From positions 87,925,975-87,989,974 of the forward strand of contig OX465285.1 in the NCBI GenBank assembly GCA_949987705.1: 64,000 bases of DNA. The letters are read 5' to 3'. Made by a program: the position numbers and the translations under genes. The notes under the pieces are model-generated. The model did no database searches. It was not told the DNA's origin and was given only the letters and a program-made list of their open reading frames with translations. How positions within the stretch are numbered: position 1 is the stretch's first letter; each line of letters opens with the position of its first letter. Origin of the DNA: Thereva unica. Its lineage: Eukaryota > Arthropoda > Insecta > Diptera > Therevidae. Positions 59,541 through 64,000 of this stretch are shown piece after piece.

Positions 59541-60665
59541 TTTTGGCTACAGTCGGGCATTTCCCTCTCGTTCGTCTTCCTGTAGCAACGGCAACAAACG
59601 TTGTGCCCGGAACCCACCTTGGCAGCGTAGTGGTAGTGGAATAACCTGATTGCCGTAGTTTTGGTAATTGTTTGGAGTCTGTTCAGGAGGCCTAACTTAG
59701 AGACCACCTTTAGCTGGCTAACAACAGGTGCTAGTCAAAAATACTGGGGTGGAAGCACGAAGTTGTTTAAATCGACCTCTCCATATAAAAAATTTGAATT
59801 TTTGTATGAAAAAGTCGATTGAAACAACTTACATGCTACAACCCCTGTTTTGATCCCGCCTATTGCGCTGCCGGACATCTTGATTTCCGAGCCTTGGGAG
59901 AGACTGTTGGGCTAGTTATTCGGCATTCTTGTTCCCATCGATGTTCTAGCCTAGCTAGCTCAGCTGTGCTGCGCTCCACTAGGTTGGAGGGCCTCATCAC
60001 TGAATCTAGACATTATGCAAGACAATATCTATAGAGCAAACTTCTGCAGCACGTCTCCGTTTCTTCGCTGTATTCTTGATGGTATTTCAACGAAGAAGTT
60101 CTACCTGACGAGCAATCTAGGTAGTAGAGAGTCTGTGATTGTGATGATCATACTCTCGGATACCAAATCCAAGTTGTCATTATCCCAAAGATGTGCGGTT
60201 CAGACCCGGTATTCCCTAAACCTAAGAGCGCTGCACGAGGCTAGATGTTTTGTGTGAAGGTTGGAAAGGAGAAGTTAGTCGTTCAGTTGTCTTACCGTTA
60301 CAAGACTTTGCAATTAAATTTCGACTTTAGATTCTGAGATGGATGCATTTTCTGGATAGCGCTTCTTTTTAGAAACCTAACCTCGTCTGATGTGAAACTA
60401 GTATACTTGTCAGATGTATTGAGTAGTGTTTTCACAGCAAGAGTCATCTACTTGAGATAGCAGTGCCACTCGACTAATTCTGTTGTTGCAGCCCCTACTA
60501 ATAGGGTGCTCTTCCATTGTCAAGGATAGGATATTAAAAACATTGTGTGGGACAAAGTCAATACAACACGAACACATTGTAAGCTTACATTCTAAATTTG
60601 CTTACTATATAGCTTTTTTACTCCAATAAAGAAAAAACATCATTAACTATACTAAAAATTATTAA
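59541..60665. other. Gap between repeat block and Polr1B 3' end
   Basis: A small hairpin (AAGTTGTTTAAATCGAC against GTCGATTGAAACAACTT) lies at about 59760-59832. The rest has short frames that I cannot assign. Confidence 0.4.
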
Positions 60666-63600
60666 TTAAATTGTTTCTAGTTTAAATCTTGCATTAATAT
60701 TAACAGATGATAGTTCTGTCACCAAATACTTGTACGCATATGGAACTTCAATATGACCAATTTGTGAATCATCCTCGCATAGTCTACATGTGTCTGGAAC
60801 AGCGGTTAGGCCTTCTTCTGACTTCTTAACAATTCGTTTCAGAGGAGCTAATATACTACCGCATTTACTGCATACAAGTGTAGATGTCTTATCTGAACTA
60901 TGAAATAGACGATCTTGCAGAAGATATGGGGCTCCATGTGATATTAAAGCATCTCTTTCCATTTCACCAAAACGAACTCCACCACCTCTTTTACGTCCCT
61001 TAATTGGTTGCTGAATTACAGCATCGACTGGACCAGTTGAACGGACCTTGTTAAAATTTACAATTGTACAAAAACAATGTAATAAGAGTTGCTAATATAA
61101 AATTACCTGCCATTTATCGAAAACCATGTGCCTCAATCTTTGATAATGTACAACACCGAAGAATATATCTGCAGTCATTTCACGTCCATCAACACCGCTA
61201 TACATCTTTTCTGTTCCGTAATAATTGTATCCTCCTTTTTCCAGCAGTTTACCAAAGTAATCGACAGCGGTGTGTTTTTCTGAAAATCTAAACGGCGTAG
61301 CATCATGAACTAATCCGTGAATTGATGCGCTCTTTCCGGCCATAGTTTCTATCATCATAGCAATTGTCATACGGGAAGGGAATCCATGTGGATTGAATAC
61401 AATGTCGGGTATTAGACCAGTTTCTGTGAATGGTAGATCTTCAGCTGGATATTTTTGAGAGCAAATGCCCTTTTGTCCAGCTCTTGATGCGAATTTGTCG
61501 CCTATTGTTGCTTTTCTCTGAAAGGTATATCGAATATAATTGTGTTGACTCTACTCTTAAACGATTTTAATTTAATTACGGGAATTCTTGTGGTTATACA
61601 AATCATCTTCGGAGCATTAGGCTTGAAGTTTCCGCAATATTTAACACTATCGATAATAGCTTTCTCTTTCTCTTCATTTCTTACTAGCTTGTATATGGAT
61701 TCTTCCGTGTCGAAATAACTAAAATCAAATTAAAATAAAATACGAATATATAATAACAAAACTAAACAAACTCCTTTTACCAATAAAGATACGATTTATA
61801 AGATATCTTCGACCCCGGATGCGGCAGACCATCATTATCTAAATAGTTAACAAGATCAGGATTGTGTGGATCACGTGCAAAGTAACTAGTTCCTCGAAGT
61901 TCAACAAAATGTGACTTATAGATGCTACCATAAGCAAATCCTCGATCATGTGCAGCTTTATTTATAATCATTGCATCTTCCATGTCGTATCCAGTATAGG
62001 AGATTACAGCAACAATCGCATTTGTTCCCATTGCAAAATCATCCAAGTCTATGTTGTCATGATGAACAGGACGAAATAGTGGAGTAGCTGGAGTTTGTAG
62101 ACGATATAATTTGTTTTGAGCTTGCAGCTGATAGTTGTGACAAGGTGTTCCCATTGTTTGTTTACCCATTTGGCACTGGTACATGTTTCTAGAAGTGATT
62201 AGTTTTATGGTTTAACATAGAATAGTAAGAAAAAGTTAAGAATTTTAATAAGATTGTGAGCACGGGCCGATGGCTGGAGAAGGAGCTTCACCTCTTAAGG
62301 AATCCCAATCATTGGGTTGCTTGTTGGCGATTTGGAGTGTGTGCTCATTCCATCGTAGGTCTTTGAATAATGTAAGGACGTCCCACTCGAACCGCCAGCT
62401 AACGGATCACAGAAAAAGAAGAAATGTGTAGGTTAGTTTAACTTCACCCACTGTCACGGATGGAGAGGTGTTGCACTTTTTATTGGAAATAAGACAGTAT
62501 TTGGGTTTGGTGGGTTTTAGTTCGACACGATTCTTGCTTCCCCAATCTAGAATGAGTTTAATGTTTTTATTTATAGAATTGGACATAAGCTCGCGGTAAT
62601 CAAGACAGGGTCATACTTGTCCTATATTGTCGAGGACGTAAGAGTAGCGCAGAGTACCGTCGTCAGCGAAGCTGAGAAGTGGGTTCGAGGGGATTGAAAG
62701 GAAGCCATTTATAAATACAAGAAATCGAGTAGGTGATAAAATTGATCCCTGGGTGCCTCGGTATAGATGGGGTGAGTTCCAGATTTGACGCCTTAATTGA
62801 ACGGTCGGAAAGGAAATTCTCAATCCACTTCTGTAGAAGCGAGTCGATTCCAATAGCTTTGAGTTTGGCTAACAGGACTGAGTGCCAAACTCTATTGAAA
62901 ACCTTGGAGATATCTAGAGCAACCAGACTAGACTCACCAGATCCATGCAGACTTCGGTTGAGGTTCTGTCAGGCAAACTAAAAGATCGCCAGTGGATGTT
63001 TTTTTGTCGGAAGACGCACTGCTTGTCGTTTATAAGTCCATTGGATTCTAGATGTTCCATAAGCTTTTTGTTGATTATTGTCTCCATAGTTTTGGAGAGA
63101 ATAGAAGTAATTGCTATTGGGCGGTACTTGGAGGGTAGGCTGGAATCACATTTTTTCGGTATGGGCTGAACATGTGCAAGTTTTCAAGAGTCTGGGTAAA
63201 CTCCGGAGAAGCATGGAAGGGCAAAAAGTTTGCGTAGAAATTTAGCCAAAGGTGAGGCGAACAGAACATTGAAATCACCCGCAAGGATGATTTTACAATC
63301 AGGATTGGACGACAAAGCTCCCGAGATTTGTTCGGAAATAATATCAAATGATGAGTTTTCGTTACCTATGTGAGGAAGCAAAAGAACATGACGTGACGGG
63401 ACTTAGCGCGGGCTCAATCGCCACATTTTCAGGGATATTTTCCGAAATTACATTTACTGCAACCATCAGAGTCAATAAAATTTGTCTGCATCAAAGTGAT
63501 TTGCCTTCTGGCCGCACAGATCTACGGAGACTGCTTAGAATCCTAAATCTATTTTAGGCTATAGAAAAAGCTTTCACCTCGAAAGTTTTTAATTGCAGTG

Positions 63601-64000
63601 GCTGCAAAGAAGCCCCTTAAAAGAAAGAACAAACAAAATAAGCTAAACACCAATACTTACCTCGGTGACTGATTATAATCTGGCATCGGAATAAGATTAG
63701 CTAAATTGCTCAAAAAATTCGTCTTCGATAGTTCCATATGGCTAGTAAATCCCGGATAAGTTACCCGTCCATCAATAGCAATATCCATATAAACTTGCTC
63801 AAACGAACCGATATATTCAATTTTTCCCAAAGCTAAATTACGAACTGGCCTCATCATTCTTGCTGGTCCAACAAATAAAAACAATCCTGGATATTGTCCA
63901 TTCTTCTTATATGGCACAAAAGCGATCTCTGTCATTTTCGGTATCTTTCCTTCACATTTCGACCATCGCAACTTATCCACAATCCGCGAAGCGTCACTCT
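60666..64000 (-). CDS. Polr1B: DNA-directed RNA polymerase I second-largest subunit, C-terminal half (partial)
   Basis: Five exons are in the window: 64000-63661 (continues past the edge), 62188-61781, 61718-61580, 61517-61107 and 61046-60666. They join in frame with GT-AG introns and encode about 558 residues, roughly half of the 1.1-kb-codon family protein. The Rpb2-type signatures are present in order: [40 protein letters not shown], the hybrid-binding [12 protein letters not shown], and [20 protein letters not shown]. The C-terminal clamp zinc site is C-x2-C (CSKCG) with C-x2-C (CRLC). The subunit forms the catalytic core of nucleolar Pol I, which makes rRNA. Intron 63660-62189 holds RTE- and Jockey-like relics. 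The frame seen at 64000 is open, so the first base is not a start. Confidence 0.97.
62262..62435 (+). mobile_element. RTE-clade 3' tail in Polr1B intron
   Basis: GGACGTCCCACTCGAACCGC and CAGCTAACGGATCACAGAAA match the tail of the RTE relic at 23080-23130. Only the last part of the element is present, opposite in strand to Polr1B. Confidence 0.65.
62440..63420 (-). mobile_element. Jockey-like relic in Polr1B intron
   Basis: On the minus strand, 63381-63184 encodes a piece of endonuclease ([12 protein letters not shown]). Then come RT blocks [51 protein letters not shown] and [12 protein letters not shown], ending in [19 protein letters not shown]. Frameshifts and an internal deletion are present. 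It lies in the same sense as Polr1B. Confidence 0.8.

Noticed and set aside
59760..59832. Short hairpin AAGTTGTTTAAATCGAC
   Set aside because: Arms are only 17 bases with a 38-base AT-rich loop, which is expected by chance or from small repeats.
1..64000. CRISPR arrays, bacterial operons or ribosome-binding sites
   Set aside because: Introns, poly(A) signals and insect genes show that this is eukaryotic DNA.

Overview
This window is nuclear DNA from an insect, most likely a dipteran. Genes have short GT-AG introns, intergenic DNA is AT-rich, and decayed non-LTR retrotransposons and MITEs are abundant. The protein-coding genes are drongo/AGFG (first coding exon only), a PSMG3-like proteasome chaperone, RpLP1, ebi/TBL1, RNase H2 subunit A, AP-2 alpha and the C-terminal half of Polr1B (RpI135). 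From general knowledge, drongo, ebi, RpLP1, AP-2 alpha and RpI135 all map to cytological region 21C of Drosophila melanogaster, so this is probably the same ancestral neighbourhood. I cannot name the species.

Layout. Bases 1 to about 39,600 hold no complete gene that I can recognise. This stretch carries relics of LOA-like, RTE-like and Jockey-like retrotransposons, several TIR elements (two of them split by later insertions) and a 1.76-kb long inverted repeat. Because the only drongo exon seen lies at 39,623-39,789 on the minus strand and ends in a splice donor, most of this stretch is probably a long drongo intron; that is inference. Bases 39.6-48.4 kb are compact: drongo exon 1 (-), PSMG3-like (+), RpLP1 (-), ebi (+), a hAT-type MITE, RNase H2A (-). 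AP-2 alpha (+, ten coding exons, 930 aa) spans 48.4-57.7 kb; its first intron (3.2 kb) and last intron (2.9 kb) hold repeats. A nested repeat block follows, then Polr1B (-), which runs off the right edge and has a 1.5-kb repeat-filled intron.

The genes are housekeeping and signalling genes that need not act in one pathway: ribosome stalk (RpLP1), Pol I transcription (Polr1B), proteasome assembly (PSMG3-like), RNA-DNA hybrid removal (RNase H2A), corepressor function (ebi), and endocytosis or vesicle traffic (AP-2 alpha, drongo/AGFG). They alternate in strand, giving shared promoter regions (RpLP1/ebi, RNase H2A/AP-2 alpha) and convergent 3' ends (PSMG3-like/RpLP1, ebi/RNase H2A, AP-2 alpha/Polr1B).

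I found no convincing new biological system. The most unusual items are the long inverted repeat at 34.9-36.7 kb, a hAT MITE with a clean 8-bp target duplication whose interior derives from a Jockey reverse transcriptase, a 57-bp-stem hairpin inside a nested MITE at 59.0 kb, and four tandem [I/M]-K-x-E pentads in the ebi linker. Boundaries of decayed repeats are approximate.
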